Notes: generated by a model not told the origin, from the sequence alone. A stretch of DNA of 64,000 nucleotides from VAZQ01 sp045811525 (GCA_045811525.1 JBJMTV010000041.1:11490-75489), one strand, 5' to 3'. Counted from the first letter of the stretch, positions 44,924-53,771 are shown. Numbers and translations are program-made.

Positions 44924-46207
44924 ATGGCCATCGCACTCACTCACGAACTCTGGCCGGCTCCTGCCCCGGGCGACCCGGGGGTGAGAAGGCGTATCCGTGT
45001 TGAAACGCTCCGCGGTGGCATGATCTGGCTACTCGGCTTTACCAGTGCCTTCGTATTCGTGGAGCCGAGCCCGTATGAGCTTGTAGGCCTCCTTGGCATC
45101 GGGTTTTTCGTGCTCACCGGGCTTACTCTGTTGCCCGCGCTCACGCCGTTGCTCCTGCTGCTGGTGTTGCTGAATGTCGGTTATGCAATGGCACTCGTGC
45201 AGGTCATCAACCAGAGCCAAGCGGTGGTTTGGGTACTCGTCTCAGTATTCCTGGCGACGACGGCCATCCTCTATGCCTCCATGCTGTGCAGCCAGACGCA
45301 GCGTCGCCTCGAGCTCCTCATGCGCGGCTGTCTCGCCGCTGCCGTGATCACGTCGCTTCTCGCGATCGGTGCCTATTTCCGGCTTTTCGGCGGCATATCC
45401 GACGTATTCCTGCTGTACGGCCGGGCCCGAGCCACGTTCAACGATCCGAACGTACTCGGGGGATTTCTGGTGCTGCCGGGCTTGCTCCTGTATCAGCGCC
45501 TGTTGCTTGGTGAACGGATGCTGCGCAATGCGCTTCTACTTTTGCCGATCGCAGCGGCGCTGTTTCTTACTTTCTCCCGCGGTGCCTGGGGTCAGTTCGT
45601 CTTTGCCGCCCTGCTCGTGATGATCCTCGCCTTCATCTCCACTCAGTCGTCCGGCGCGCGCGTGCGCATCATCCTGGTCGCTGTTCTTGGCCTGACGCTC
45701 ATCCTTGCTGCAGTGGCCGTTCTCCTCTCCATTGGAGAGGTGGCTGACCTTTTCAAGGAGCGGGCCACCCTGGATCAAAGCTACGACCTGGGTCGCTATG
45801 GACGGTTCGGGCGTTATGTTTTGGGTGCCGAGGTCGCGCTTGAGCATCCGTTTGGTATTGGACCGTTGCAGTTCGGGCGTTACTTTACTGAGGACCCGCA
45901 CAATACGTTTCTCAACGCGTTTATGTCGGGCGGCTGGCTCGGCGGATTCAGCTATGTCACCCTTTGTGCTGTGACGGCGGTGCTAGGCTTGCGCGTCGTG
46001 CTCGTGCCCACACCATGGCAGCGGACCTATCAGGTGCTCTATGCTGCCTATATCACCACGATAGTGGAGAGCGCGATCATCGACATCGATCATTGGCGCG
46101 CCTATTTCCTCATGCTGGGTGCACTCTGGGGCGTGATGGCGGCTTCGAGGAACTTTGCGGCGGCGCCTGTGCGCAGCGCTTCCTATCCAGGTAGCCTTGT
46201 GCAATAA
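44924..46207 (+). CDS. O-antigen ligase/polymerase-like membrane protein
   Basis: 427 residues with about ten to twelve hydrophobic helices and the Wzy/WaaL-type loop in EDPHNTFLNAFMSGGWLG. The segment RARATFNDPNVLGGFLVLPGLL is also typical of this family, as is LTFSRGAWGQ. It probably polymerises repeat units in the periplasm, or ligates glycan to an acceptor; sequence alone does not decide. ATG 44924. Confidence 0.8.
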   Translation: MAIALTHELWPAPAPGDPGVRRRIRVETLRGGMIWLLGFTSAFVFVEPSPYELVGLLGIGFFVLTGLTLLPALTPLLLLLVLLNVGYAMALVQVINQSQAVVWVLVSVFLATTAILYASMLCSQTQRRLELLMRGCLAAAVITSLLAIGAYFRLFGGISDVFLLYGRARATFNDPNVLGGFLVLPGLLLYQRLLLGERMLRNALLLLPIAAALFLTFSRGAWGQFVFAALLVMILAFISTQSSGARVRIILVAVLGLTLILAAVAVLLSIGEVADLFKERATLDQSYDLGRYGRFGRYVLGAEVALEHPFGIGPLQFGRYFTEDPHNTFLNAFMSGGWLGGFSYVTLCAVTAVLGLRVVLVPTPWQRTYQVLYAAYITTIVESAIIDIDHWRAYFLMLGALWGVMAASRNFAAAPVRSASYPGSLVQ

Positions 46208-46263
46208 GCAGCCGAATTGGGTCGGCACGTGTTCTAGCGCGGCTCGCCCGGCAAAGCTCCGCA

Positions 46264-47691
46264 ATGAGCATGCAACATTCGCTGCCGATTGTGCTCGCTT
46301 TCGACCGAACATTGGTCGTCACCAACACGGTGGCAGAGGAGCTCGCTGCGGCTTTCTCCAAGAATCCCCTGCGCCCGGCGCGTGCCGCAGCGCAGTCCTG
46401 TTTCAACGGCGTTCCTTTTCACGCAGCGTTGGCGAAGGAGATGGATATAGCGGCCCTCGTCCTCCCGTTGCGCGAGGATCTCCTCACATGGTTGCGTGCG
46501 CAGGCTGCGAGCGGCCGCGAGATCCATCTCTGCTCGAATGCGCCGCACATGGTGTGTGCTGCCGTTGCCCAGCGACTTGGAATGATTTCGTCCGTGATCG
46601 TCGCTCCAGACGTTCATCACGATGGCGCCGCGAAAGCCAGACATCTCAAGCAAAGGTTCCCGGGAGGCTTCGTATTCGCGGGAGGCCACAAGTCCGATAT
46701 ACCCGTATGGCAGGCCGCGAATGCAATCGTGTTGGTGGGAGCGAGCGCTGCCCTCACCTACACGGCTCGGAAGCTCGGCAAGCCGGTCGAGGCTGAATTC
46801 ACGAGCCCTGCGCTGAGCACCAGAGACTGGCTCAAAGCGCTGCGCATCCACCACTGGTCGAAGAACGCGCTCATCTTCGTCCCGCTGATCCTCGGCCATG
46901 CCTGGAATGAGCCAATAGCCTTGGTCAGTACGGCGCTAGGTTTCATTTGCCTGGTTCTGACCACGTCCGCCACCTACCTGCTCAATGACATCGCCGATCT
47001 TGAATCCGACCGTAACCACGTGTCGAAGCGAACACGGGCGCTCGCGAGTGGGCGGCTCTCCATTGCGACCGGACTGGCAATCGCAGCGGCCTGCTTACTG
47101 GTGGCCTTTGCCGGTGCCGCCGTCCTCTCGCCACCGTTCGCGCAAGCGCTAGGCACCTACCTGATCCTCACGCTTGCCTATTCGTTGGGGCTAAAGCGGT
47201 TTGCGCTCCTGGACACTCTGATCATTGCGGTGTTGTTCACGACCCGCCTTGTGATGGGAATCGTGCTCCTCGATCATCCGTTTTCCGAATGGCTCCTCGC
47301 CTTCTCCATGTTCTTTTTCTTCTCGTTGGCGCTCGCCAAACGTCACACCGAGATCGTTCGCGCGCAAGGGAGCGGCTCGCGTGCCCTCTCCGCTCGCGGC
47401 TATGACGTGCAGGATGAGCCGCTGACCCTCGCGCTGGGGGTCGCGTGCTCCGTCGCCTCTCTCCTCATCATGGTACTGTTCATGGTTGAGGAGGTATTTC
47501 GACGAACAGTTTATGCCAACCCGAAGGTGCTCTGGGGCGTACCGATAATCTTGTCGATATGGATCGGTCGGATATGGCTCCTCGCGCATCGGGGGCAGAT
47601 GACTGACGATCCGGTAAGCTTTGCATTGCGCGACAAGGCAAGTCTGTTGCTCGGCGCAGCCACTGCCCTCTTCTTCTTGATTGCACTGTGA
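46264..47691 (+). CDS. UbiA-family polyprenyl-phosphate phosphoribosyltransferase-like protein with N-terminal degenerate HAD domain
   Basis: 475 residues. The C-terminal ~290 residues form a UbiA prenyltransferase with YLLNDIADLESDRNHVSKRTRALASG (NDxxDxxxD motif) and LTLAYSLGLKRFALLD, resembling decaprenyl-phosphate phosphoribose synthase (Rv3806c) more than quinone or heme enzymes. The N-terminal ~190 residues are HAD-like, but the nucleophile motif reads LAFDRTL (the first Asp is Ala) and motif IV reads FAGGHKSD where FxGDxxxD is usual, so phosphatase activity is doubtful. It is coupled by GTGA to the DprE1-like gene, supporting a role in lipid-linked pentose synthesis. Confidence 0.85.
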   Translation: MSMQHSLPIVLAFDRTLVVTNTVAEELAAAFSKNPLRPARAAAQSCFNGVPFHAALAKEMDIAALVLPLREDLLTWLRAQAASGREIHLCSNAPHMVCAAVAQRLGMISSVIVAPDVHHDGAAKARHLKQRFPGGFVFAGGHKSDIPVWQAANAIVLVGASAALTYTARKLGKPVEAEFTSPALSTRDWLKALRIHHWSKNALIFVPLILGHAWNEPIALVSTALGFICLVLTTSATYLLNDIADLESDRNHVSKRTRALASGRLSIATGLAIAAACLLVAFAGAAVLSPPFAQALGTYLILTLAYSLGLKRFALLDTLIIAVLFTTRLVMGIVLLDHPFSEWLLAFSMFFFFSLALAKRHTEIVRAQGSGSRALSARGYDVQDEPLTLALGVACSVASLLIMVLFMVEEVFRRTVYANPKVLWGVPIILSIWIGRIWLLAHRGQMTDDPVSFALRDKASLLLGAATALFFLIAL

Positions 47692-49022
47692 CGCGTTTCG
47701 TGCCGCGCGAGGACGTTCTCTCTTGGGGGCGCGTGCTGCGAGCGCGCCACCATGTGAGGCGTCCCGCCTGGCGTGACGAGCTTCCGAGCACCATTGCGGC
47801 CGCCATAAGCGCAGGACGCAAGCTGTTGCCGGTTGGGCTCAGGCGCTCTTACGGCGATAGTGCCCTCAATCCTGACGGCATGCTCATCGATATGACGGGG
47901 CTCGACCGCATTCTCGCTTTCGATCCGGCCCGGCGGCTGCTGCGAGCTGAACCTGGAGTGTCATTCGATGTGCTCTTGAATATGCTGGTGCCGCACGGAT
48001 TGTTTCTGCCTGTGGTGCCTGGCACGCGGTTTGTCACGCTAGCGGGAGCCGTCGCCAACGACATTCACGGCAAGAACCATCATGGCGCCGGCACTTTCGG
48101 CCGCTGGATCCGACGTATCGGCCTTTTGCGCAGTGACGGTGACGAGCTCGAGTTAGAGGCCGGCGAGCAAAGCGGCCTTTTTGCCGCCACCGTGGGAGGA
48201 CTAGGGCTGACCGGACTGATCACCTGGGTCGAGCTCGAGCTTGCGTCCATTGCCAGCACGACAATGCAAGCGGAGAACATTCCCTTCGGCGGCTTGGATG
48301 AATTCTTTGCCATTGCTGCCGAGAGCGAGGAAAAATTCGACCATACGGTCGCCTGGGTCGACTGCCTGGCCAAGGGAGCGGCACTGGGCCGCGGGATCTT
48401 CATGCGGGCAAGACATAGCCCGGTGGGACCGCTAACGGCGACGGGAGGACGGCCAAGGCTCAGCCTGCCCTTAGACTTTCCTGGCGCCGTTCTCAACAAC
48501 GCGACCGTGCGCGCGTTCAATGCGCTCTATTACTGGACGGGAACGCGCACCCCTCGTGCGTCAAACGTCCACTACCAGCGGTTCTTCTTTCCACTTGATG
48601 CGATCGGACAGTGGAATCGCATCTATGGGCGGCGGGGCATGTACCAATACCAATCCGTAGTCCCACCGGCGGCGGCGCGGGACGCGACCAGGGCAATGCT
48701 GCATGCCATAGCGAGCGCTGGCGAAGGCGCGTTTCTTGCCGTGCTCAAGACCTTCGGGGACAAGGCCTCTCCAGGTATGCTTTCGTTTCCCCGGCCCGGA
48801 ACCACACTCGCCCTGGATCTGCCCAATCGGGGCACCTCGACCCTCGCCCTCATGGGGAAACTGGATGCGATTGTGCAGGATGCCGGAGGCCGGCTCTACC
48901 CCGCGAAAGATGGGCGCATCCCCGCCGACATGTTCCGGGCCGGATATCCAGATCGGTCGGGCTTTGCAACGCATGTTGATCCGGCATTCTCATCGAGCTT
49001 TTGGAAGAGGGTTGGCGCATGA
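47688..49022 (+). CDS. DprE1-like FAD-dependent decaprenylphosphoryl-ribose oxidase
   Basis: 444 residues from GTG 47688. It aligns along its length with mycobacterial DprE1 as I remember it: RRSYGDSALN (Tyr55 near FAD), PGTRFVTLAGAVANDIHGKNHHGAGTFG, ATVGGLGLTGLI, HYQRFFFPLDAIGQWNRIYG, MLSFPRPGTTLALDLP and GGRLYPAKDGR with the catalytic-site Lys. DprE1 oxidises C2 of lipid-linked ribose. The Cys targeted by benzothiazinones (Cys387 in M. tuberculosis) is Ala here. It overlaps the UbiA gene and the DprE2-like gene (ATGA). Confidence 0.88.
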   Translation: MTRFVPREDVLSWGRVLRARHHVRRPAWRDELPSTIAAAISAGRKLLPVGLRRSYGDSALNPDGMLIDMTGLDRILAFDPARRLLRAEPGVSFDVLLNMLVPHGLFLPVVPGTRFVTLAGAVANDIHGKNHHGAGTFGRWIRRIGLLRSDGDELELEAGEQSGLFAATVGGLGLTGLITWVELELASIASTTMQAENIPFGGLDEFFAIAAESEEKFDHTVAWVDCLAKGAALGRGIFMRARHSPVGPLTATGGRPRLSLPLDFPGAVLNNATVRAFNALYYWTGTRTPRASNVHYQRFFFPLDAIGQWNRIYGRRGMYQYQSVVPPAAARDATRAMLHAIASAGEGAFLAVLKTFGDKASPGMLSFPRPGTTLALDLPNRGTSTLALMGKLDAIVQDAGGRLYPAKDGRIPADMFRAGYPDRSGFATHVDPAFSSSFWKRVGA

Positions 49023-49777
49023 GGGCGACCCATGCACCTTTGCGCGTGATCATCCTTGGCGCGACCTCGGCAATCGCAGAAGCGACGGCAAGGCTCTACG
49101 CCAAAGAAGGAGCACACCTCCTGCTGGTTGGCCGTCGGGCTGATCGGTTGGCCGCCATGGCGGCGGATCTGAGGGTGCGCGGCGCACGCGAGGCGAAGGT
49201 GGCGGTGCGCGATCTCGCCGCACTCGGGGACGTCCGCACGGCTTTCGCGCAGTTTGTGACTGAGTTGGGCGGGGTTGATCACGTGCTCGTGGCCTACGGC
49301 GTGCTCGGGGACCAAGCCGAAGCAGAAAGTGATGAGGCGGTGGCGCAAGCCATTCTCACCAACAACTTCAACTCCGCGGCCGCCTGGGCACTTGCCGCCG
49401 CTGGAGAGCTCGCGCAACACGCGCATGGCGCGCTCCTCGTGCTCGGATCAGTGGCGGGTGATCGAGGCCGGCGGGCGAATTTCGTGTATGGCGCGGCCAA
49501 GGCGGGCTTGGCTACACTGGTTGAGGGCATCGCGCATCGATTTGCAGCGAGCGGCCCACGCGCCGTCATCATCAAGCCGGGGCGCACCATTACCCCGATG
49601 ACCGAGCACTTCGATCGCAAGGGTCCATTATGGGCGACCCCTGAGCAGGTAGCGGCAGTGGTGCGCCGGGCGGCAGACAGCGGTCCTCCCGTCGTCTACG
49701 CGCCTCGCTACTGGGGCTTGCTCATGCTGATCATTCGCTCGCTGCCGGCCCGGATTTACAACCGGCTCGACATATGA
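49019..49777 (+). CDS. DprE2-like short-chain dehydrogenase (lipid-linked keto-ribose reductase)
   Basis: 252 residues from ATG 49019, which overlaps the DprE1-like stop (ATGA) after GGAAGAGGG. SDR features: RVIILGATSAIAEATARL (the TGxxxGxG site in the GATSAIA form of DprE2), NNFNSAAAW, and the catalytic NFVYGAAKAGL (Y-x3-K). GSVAGDRGRRANFVYG, VIIKPGRTITPM and the C-terminal ending LPARIYNRLDI closely resemble mycobacterial DprE2. It should complete epimerisation of ribose to arabinose on the lipid carrier together with its neighbour. Overlaps the next gene by ATGA. Confidence 0.87.
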   Translation: MRATHAPLRVIILGATSAIAEATARLYAKEGAHLLLVGRRADRLAAMAADLRVRGAREAKVAVRDLAALGDVRTAFAQFVTELGGVDHVLVAYGVLGDQAEAESDEAVAQAILTNNFNSAAAWALAAAGELAQHAHGALLVLGSVAGDRGRRANFVYGAAKAGLATLVEGIAHRFAASGPRAVIIKPGRTITPMTEHFDRKGPLWATPEQVAAVVRRAADSGPPVVYAPRYWGLLMLIIRSLPARIYNRLDI

Positions 49778-50706
49778 CCCGCCGCATCGTCGTGACCGGT
49801 GCAGCAGGGCTCGTCGGGCAAAACCTCATTGCACAATTGAAAGCGATCCCCGCCATTGTTCTGGTCGGCATCGACAAACACCCGAGCAACACCGCGCTAC
49901 TTAGGCGCATCCATCCCGAGATCGAGGTGATCGAAGCCGATCTCGCGGTGCCCGGCGCGTGGAGCAATGCATTCAAGGGCGCCACCGCCGTCGTGCTCAG
50001 TCACGCCCAGATCGGCGGTGTCGACGAGCAGGAGTTCGTGACGAATAACGTCACTGCGAGTCGGCATGTCATCGCAGCGATGCAAGAGCATGCGACGCCT
50101 TACTTCGTCCACATCTCGTCATCTGTCGTGAACTCCCGCGCCGACGATTTCTATACCAGGAGCAAGACGGCGCAGGAGCGCTTGCTCGATCAGACCGCGA
50201 TCGCGCATGCCGTGCTGAGGCCTACCCTGATGTTCGGCTGGTTCGATCGCAAACATCTGGGTTGGCTAAGGCACTTCATGGACAGAACACCTGTGTTCCC
50301 AGTCCCCGGCGATGGCAAATTTATTCGCCAGCCGCTGTTTGTCGGTGACCTTGCCGCGATTATCGCATCCTGTCTCGAGCACCGCACCACGGGGAGCTAC
50401 GACATTTCGGGTCTGGAAAAAATCCATTACGGCGACCTCATCAATCTGATCCATGAGATCGTCAAGCCGCGCGCCAGAATCATCCATATCCCCTACCGGC
50501 TGTTCTGGACGCTGCTCTTTATCTACTCAAAGCTCGATCGCACTCCCCCCTTCACGACGGCCCAACTCGAGGCTTTGGTAATCCCCGAGACCTTTCCGGT
50601 GATCGATTGGCCAGAGATCTTCGCAGTGCGGCCGACGCCGCTCAGGGAGGCTCTTGAAAGAACGTATCTCGATCCGCGTTATTCCAGCATCGTGCTTCAT
50701 TTTTAG
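49774..50706 (+). CDS. NAD-dependent epimerase/dehydratase family protein
   Basis: 310 residues, extended SDR. Nucleotide site VVTGAAGLVGQNL, HISSSVVNS and the catalytic YTRSK (Y-x3-K). GKFIRQPLFVGDLAAII and YDISGLEKIHYGDLI are typical of sugar-nucleotide modifying members, but the C-terminal region carries a hydrophobic stretch (YRLFWTLLFIYSKL) suggesting membrane association and perhaps a lipid-linked substrate. ATG 49774 overlaps the DprE2-like stop. The exact reaction is unknown. Confidence 0.8.
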   Translation: MTRRIVVTGAAGLVGQNLIAQLKAIPAIVLVGIDKHPSNTALLRRIHPEIEVIEADLAVPGAWSNAFKGATAVVLSHAQIGGVDEQEFVTNNVTASRHVIAAMQEHATPYFVHISSSVVNSRADDFYTRSKTAQERLLDQTAIAHAVLRPTLMFGWFDRKHLGWLRHFMDRTPVFPVPGDGKFIRQPLFVGDLAAIIASCLEHRTTGSYDISGLEKIHYGDLINLIHEIVKPRARIIHIPYRLFWTLLFIYSKLDRTPPFTTAQLEALVIPETFPVIDWPEIFAVRPTPLREALERTYLDPRYSSIVLHF

Positions 50707-50718
50707 GCGAGCCACCCC

Positions 50719-51996
50719 ATGGCCCGACTTGTGGTTATAGGAGCTGGGCCCATGGGCTTGGCCGCGGCGCATCGCGCCGTTACGCTCGGACACCAGGTTA
50801 CTCTTCTCGAAGCCGACGAAAAACCTGGCGGCATGGCCGCACACTTCGATTTTGGCGGCCTCTCCATCGAGCGCTTCTATCATTTCGTCTGCAAATCTGA
50901 CGCGCCGACATTTGCGCTCATGGCAGAGCTCGGTATCGGCCACCTCATGCGCTGGCGGCCTACATCCATGGGCTACTTCATGCGCGGGAGCGTGCACCGG
51001 TGGGGAGACCCCGTTTCACTCCTACTGTTTCCGCATCTTGGACTTCTCTCGAAGCTGCGTACGGGATTTCACATGTTCCGCACAGCGCACCAAAGCAGTT
51101 TTGACCACATAGAGCATATGACGGCGCGGCAATGGCTGGAGCGGGGGTCCGGCAAAGCTGTTTTTGAGACGTTATGGAAACGGCTGCTCGACCTGAAGTT
51201 CTACGAGATGTCGGAGGAGATTTCCGCCTCCTGGATCGCCACGCGTATCAGGCGAGTAGGCACCTCACGCCGTTCCATGTTTCAAGAGGAGCTCGGCCAT
51301 ATCGAGGGCGGCACCGAGACATTTGTGTCAGCCCTTGTCAGCGCTTTCTCGGCACATGGCGGGGAGCTGCACCTCGCGACCCCGGCAACCAAGGTGGAAA
51401 TACAAGGTGGCCTGGTCACGGCCGTGAGAGCCGGCGGTCGGCTGTTTGCAGCGGATGCCGTGATCTGCACCGTGCCGACGCCGCTCGTCCCCAAGCTCGT
51501 GCCGGACTTGCCGGCTGATGCACGCAGCCAATACGAGGCGATACGCAACATCGGGGTCGTCTGCGTCCTGTTCAAGTTGCGGCGCTCCGTGACGCCGCAT
51601 TTCTGGTTGAACATTGTCGATCCTGAAATTGAGATCCCCGGCCTCATCGAGTTCTCCCACCTGCGGCCGCTGCCGGAAACGATCGTCTATGTTCCGTATT
51701 ACATGCCGAGCACGCAGCCGAAATGGACCTGGAACGATAAAACCTTCATTGACGAGGCGTTTGCTTATATCCGGCTTATCAATCCCGCCATTGTCCCGGA
51801 TGATTTGATCGAGAGCCGCGTAGGGCGCCTGCGCTACGCGCAGCCCGTCTGTGAGCCTCGCTTCCGCGACAAGCTGCCACCGATTCAAACTTCGATTGCC
51901 GGATTGCAGATCGCGGATACCTGTTTCTACTACCCTGAAGATCGTGGCCTGGCTGAGAGCATCCGCTACGGCAGGATGATGGCAGAGGCGGTATGA
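50719..51996 (+). CDS. FAD-dependent oxidoreductase (amine oxidase/NAD(P)-binding Rossmann type)
   Basis: 425 residues. N-terminal FAD site LVVIGAGPMGLAAAHRAVTLGHQVTLLEADEKPGGMAAHF, then ERFYHFVCKSD and HIEGGTETFVSALVSAF, and the closing YPEDRGLAESIRYGRMMAEAV. Similar to oxidoreductases often found beside glycosyltransferases in surface-polysaccharide loci; it shows no clear UDP-galactopyranose mutase signature. 12 bases after the epimerase gene, so in the same transcript. Probably acts on a sugar or lipid-linked sugar; substrate not predictable. Confidence 0.78.
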   Translation: MARLVVIGAGPMGLAAAHRAVTLGHQVTLLEADEKPGGMAAHFDFGGLSIERFYHFVCKSDAPTFALMAELGIGHLMRWRPTSMGYFMRGSVHRWGDPVSLLLFPHLGLLSKLRTGFHMFRTAHQSSFDHIEHMTARQWLERGSGKAVFETLWKRLLDLKFYEMSEEISASWIATRIRRVGTSRRSMFQEELGHIEGGTETFVSALVSAFSAHGGELHLATPATKVEIQGGLVTAVRAGGRLFAADAVICTVPTPLVPKLVPDLPADARSQYEAIRNIGVVCVLFKLRRSVTPHFWLNIVDPEIEIPGLIEFSHLRPLPETIVYVPYYMPSTQPKWTWNDKTFIDEAFAYIRLINPAIVPDDLIESRVGRLRYAQPVCEPRFRDKLPPIQTSIAGLQIADTCFYYPEDRGLAESIRYGRMMAEAV

Positions 51997-52075
51997 CGCT
52001 TGCATTTACATGCGTCAGAAGGCGGGTAGCGCCGTGCGTTTCCGCCTGGAACGGCAGTAGATCGAGGATGGCTCC

Positions 52076-53665
52076 GTGGTGAGCGACAGGCTCTTCCAGG
52101 GGAAACCGTCCTTCGGAGATGAGCCAACACGCCCGCTGCGTTTCTGCGCCCTGGTCTATTTCGTTCTGCTCGGCATCATTGTCTCCTTCGTATACGTCTA
52201 TAGCTTCAATTTTCCCCAGGCCGACGATTTCATCTTTGCTGACTGGTACCGGCGCTTCTCCAGCGGAGAGATGCGCGTGTGGGACCTACTGTTTGAGCGA
52301 AATACCTCGCACCCGGTCGCCGTCATGGCCGCGATCGTTATCGCTCTGTCCAGCCTCGTTCCAATCAACTTTTCACTGATCGTGGGCTTGAATGTGGCGC
52401 TGCTCTTGAGCACGCAGCTAGCTATTGTGCGCGCAGTCTCTCCCTGGTTGTCCCCACGTCTGAGGTCGCTCGCACCCGTCCTGCTGCTCCTCGTGGTTTT
52501 CCACACCTCGCAGACCAATCACGTCTTATGGCCTTTCGAGCTCTGCTGGTTTCTGATCACGTTTTTGCTCGTCCTCAATTGCTGGATGATTGAGCGGATC
52601 GCGCCACGCTGGCTGCCGCTCACATTCGCCGCCGCGCTCGCGGCCTCCCTCAGCTCGGCACATGGAATTTTCTTGTGGCCAACCGCGGCGCTGCTCGTCG
52701 GCTTGAAATATGGACGCGGGCAAAGGGTCATGATCGCCGCGCACCTCCTTGGCTTTGCCATTTGGGCTCTCATCATCTTGCACATCAAACCAGTCGAAGA
52801 AGGACATGCTTCGCTTGGGCAGGTTCCGCAGCTCGCGCTCTACGTCCTCGAGCTTTTCGGTGGCACTGCATTCGCCGTGCGTGATCCGACCACCGCTTTG
52901 GCGTTCGGGATCGCTCTCTTCGGATTTTGCGCCGCGATGGTCGTACTCGCCTGGGCCTCCCAGCCACTCACCTCGGGATTGCGGGTGGGCATCGTGCTCA
53001 TGGCATCATCATTCATGATGGCCATAGCGTTCGCTCTTGGCCGGTATCAGCATGGGCTTGCCTGGGCGCTTTACCGCTTTCACGCCGCTCCGCAGATCAT
53101 GCCGCTTGTGGCAGGATTGCTGGTTCTCGCTCTCGCTTTGCTCGATCGGACTCAATCGCGAACACTCCGCTCGGTTTGCGCCGTCATTCTAGTCGTGGCT
53201 GTCGCAAGCAGCTTGAGCGGGGTCCGCTATGCTCTTTCTCGAGCTGACGAATCGAGGACGAGCCGCGCGACGGCCATGCACTACACCTGCGAAGACAAAT
53301 CGTCATACCTCTATGCTGTTCTCAACGGCTTTTCCCCCGCGCCCGGCGGGGCCGACGTGGTCAGGCGCACAATGCCTTACCTGTGTCACCTATGCGGACA
53401 GCCGCTGCCGCACCGGGCACGCGTTCTTTCCGAATTCCCTCCCCGCTTTGCCGAGCTCGTGCTGCAGAACGACGGTTATGCACAACCGCTGCGTGACCTA
53501 TGGGAGGCCTATGTCGCCAGCCCCTTCCTGCAACGCATGTTCTGGATCGAAGATGGCGGTGCCGCTGATCGGGTCATCGAATTCGCCAAATCAAACGCCA
53601 GTCAGGGTACGCCGCACTATGCTGATAAGCTCAAGCCGCACGAAAGCTTCTTCAGCAGCCTTTAA
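52076..53665 (+). CDS. GT-C-like polytopic membrane protein, candidate lipid-sugar glycosyltransferase
   Basis: 529 residues from GTG 52076 or 52079 (GAGGA ten bases upstream). About eleven helices; between helices 1 and 2 lies FNFPQADDFIFADWYRRFSSGE, with an acidic pair in the first loop as in GT-C enzymes that use polyprenyl-phosphate sugars. The C-terminal ~130 residues form a soluble part with four cysteines (HYTCEDKSS and YLCHLCGQPLPH). I do not recognise the exact family. Last gene of the arabinose-type run, so it may transfer the pentose to the glycan; this is inference. Confidence 0.65.
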   Translation: MVSDRLFQGKPSFGDEPTRPLRFCALVYFVLLGIIVSFVYVYSFNFPQADDFIFADWYRRFSSGEMRVWDLLFERNTSHPVAVMAAIVIALSSLVPINFSLIVGLNVALLLSTQLAIVRAVSPWLSPRLRSLAPVLLLLVVFHTSQTNHVLWPFELCWFLITFLLVLNCWMIERIAPRWLPLTFAAALAASLSSAHGIFLWPTAALLVGLKYGRGQRVMIAAHLLGFAIWALIILHIKPVEEGHASLGQVPQLALYVLELFGGTAFAVRDPTTALAFGIALFGFCAAMVVLAWASQPLTSGLRVGIVLMASSFMMAIAFALGRYQHGLAWALYRFHAAPQIMPLVAGLLVLALALLDRTQSRTLRSVCAVILVVAVASSLSGVRYALSRADESRTSRATAMHYTCEDKSSYLYAVLNGFSPAPGGADVVRRTMPYLCHLCGQPLPHRARVLSEFPPRFAELVLQNDGYAQPLRDLWEAYVASPFLQRMFWIEDGGAADRVIEFAKSNASQGTPHYADKLKPHESFFSSL

Positions 53666-53771
53666 AGAAGCGTCGGGCCGCGACCGTACCGCATCTCCAG
53701 CCGACCGTGCCAATCAACCGGCCGAGATTGGAACCAATGGATTGGGCCGGGGTATCACCCGGTGCCACGCC

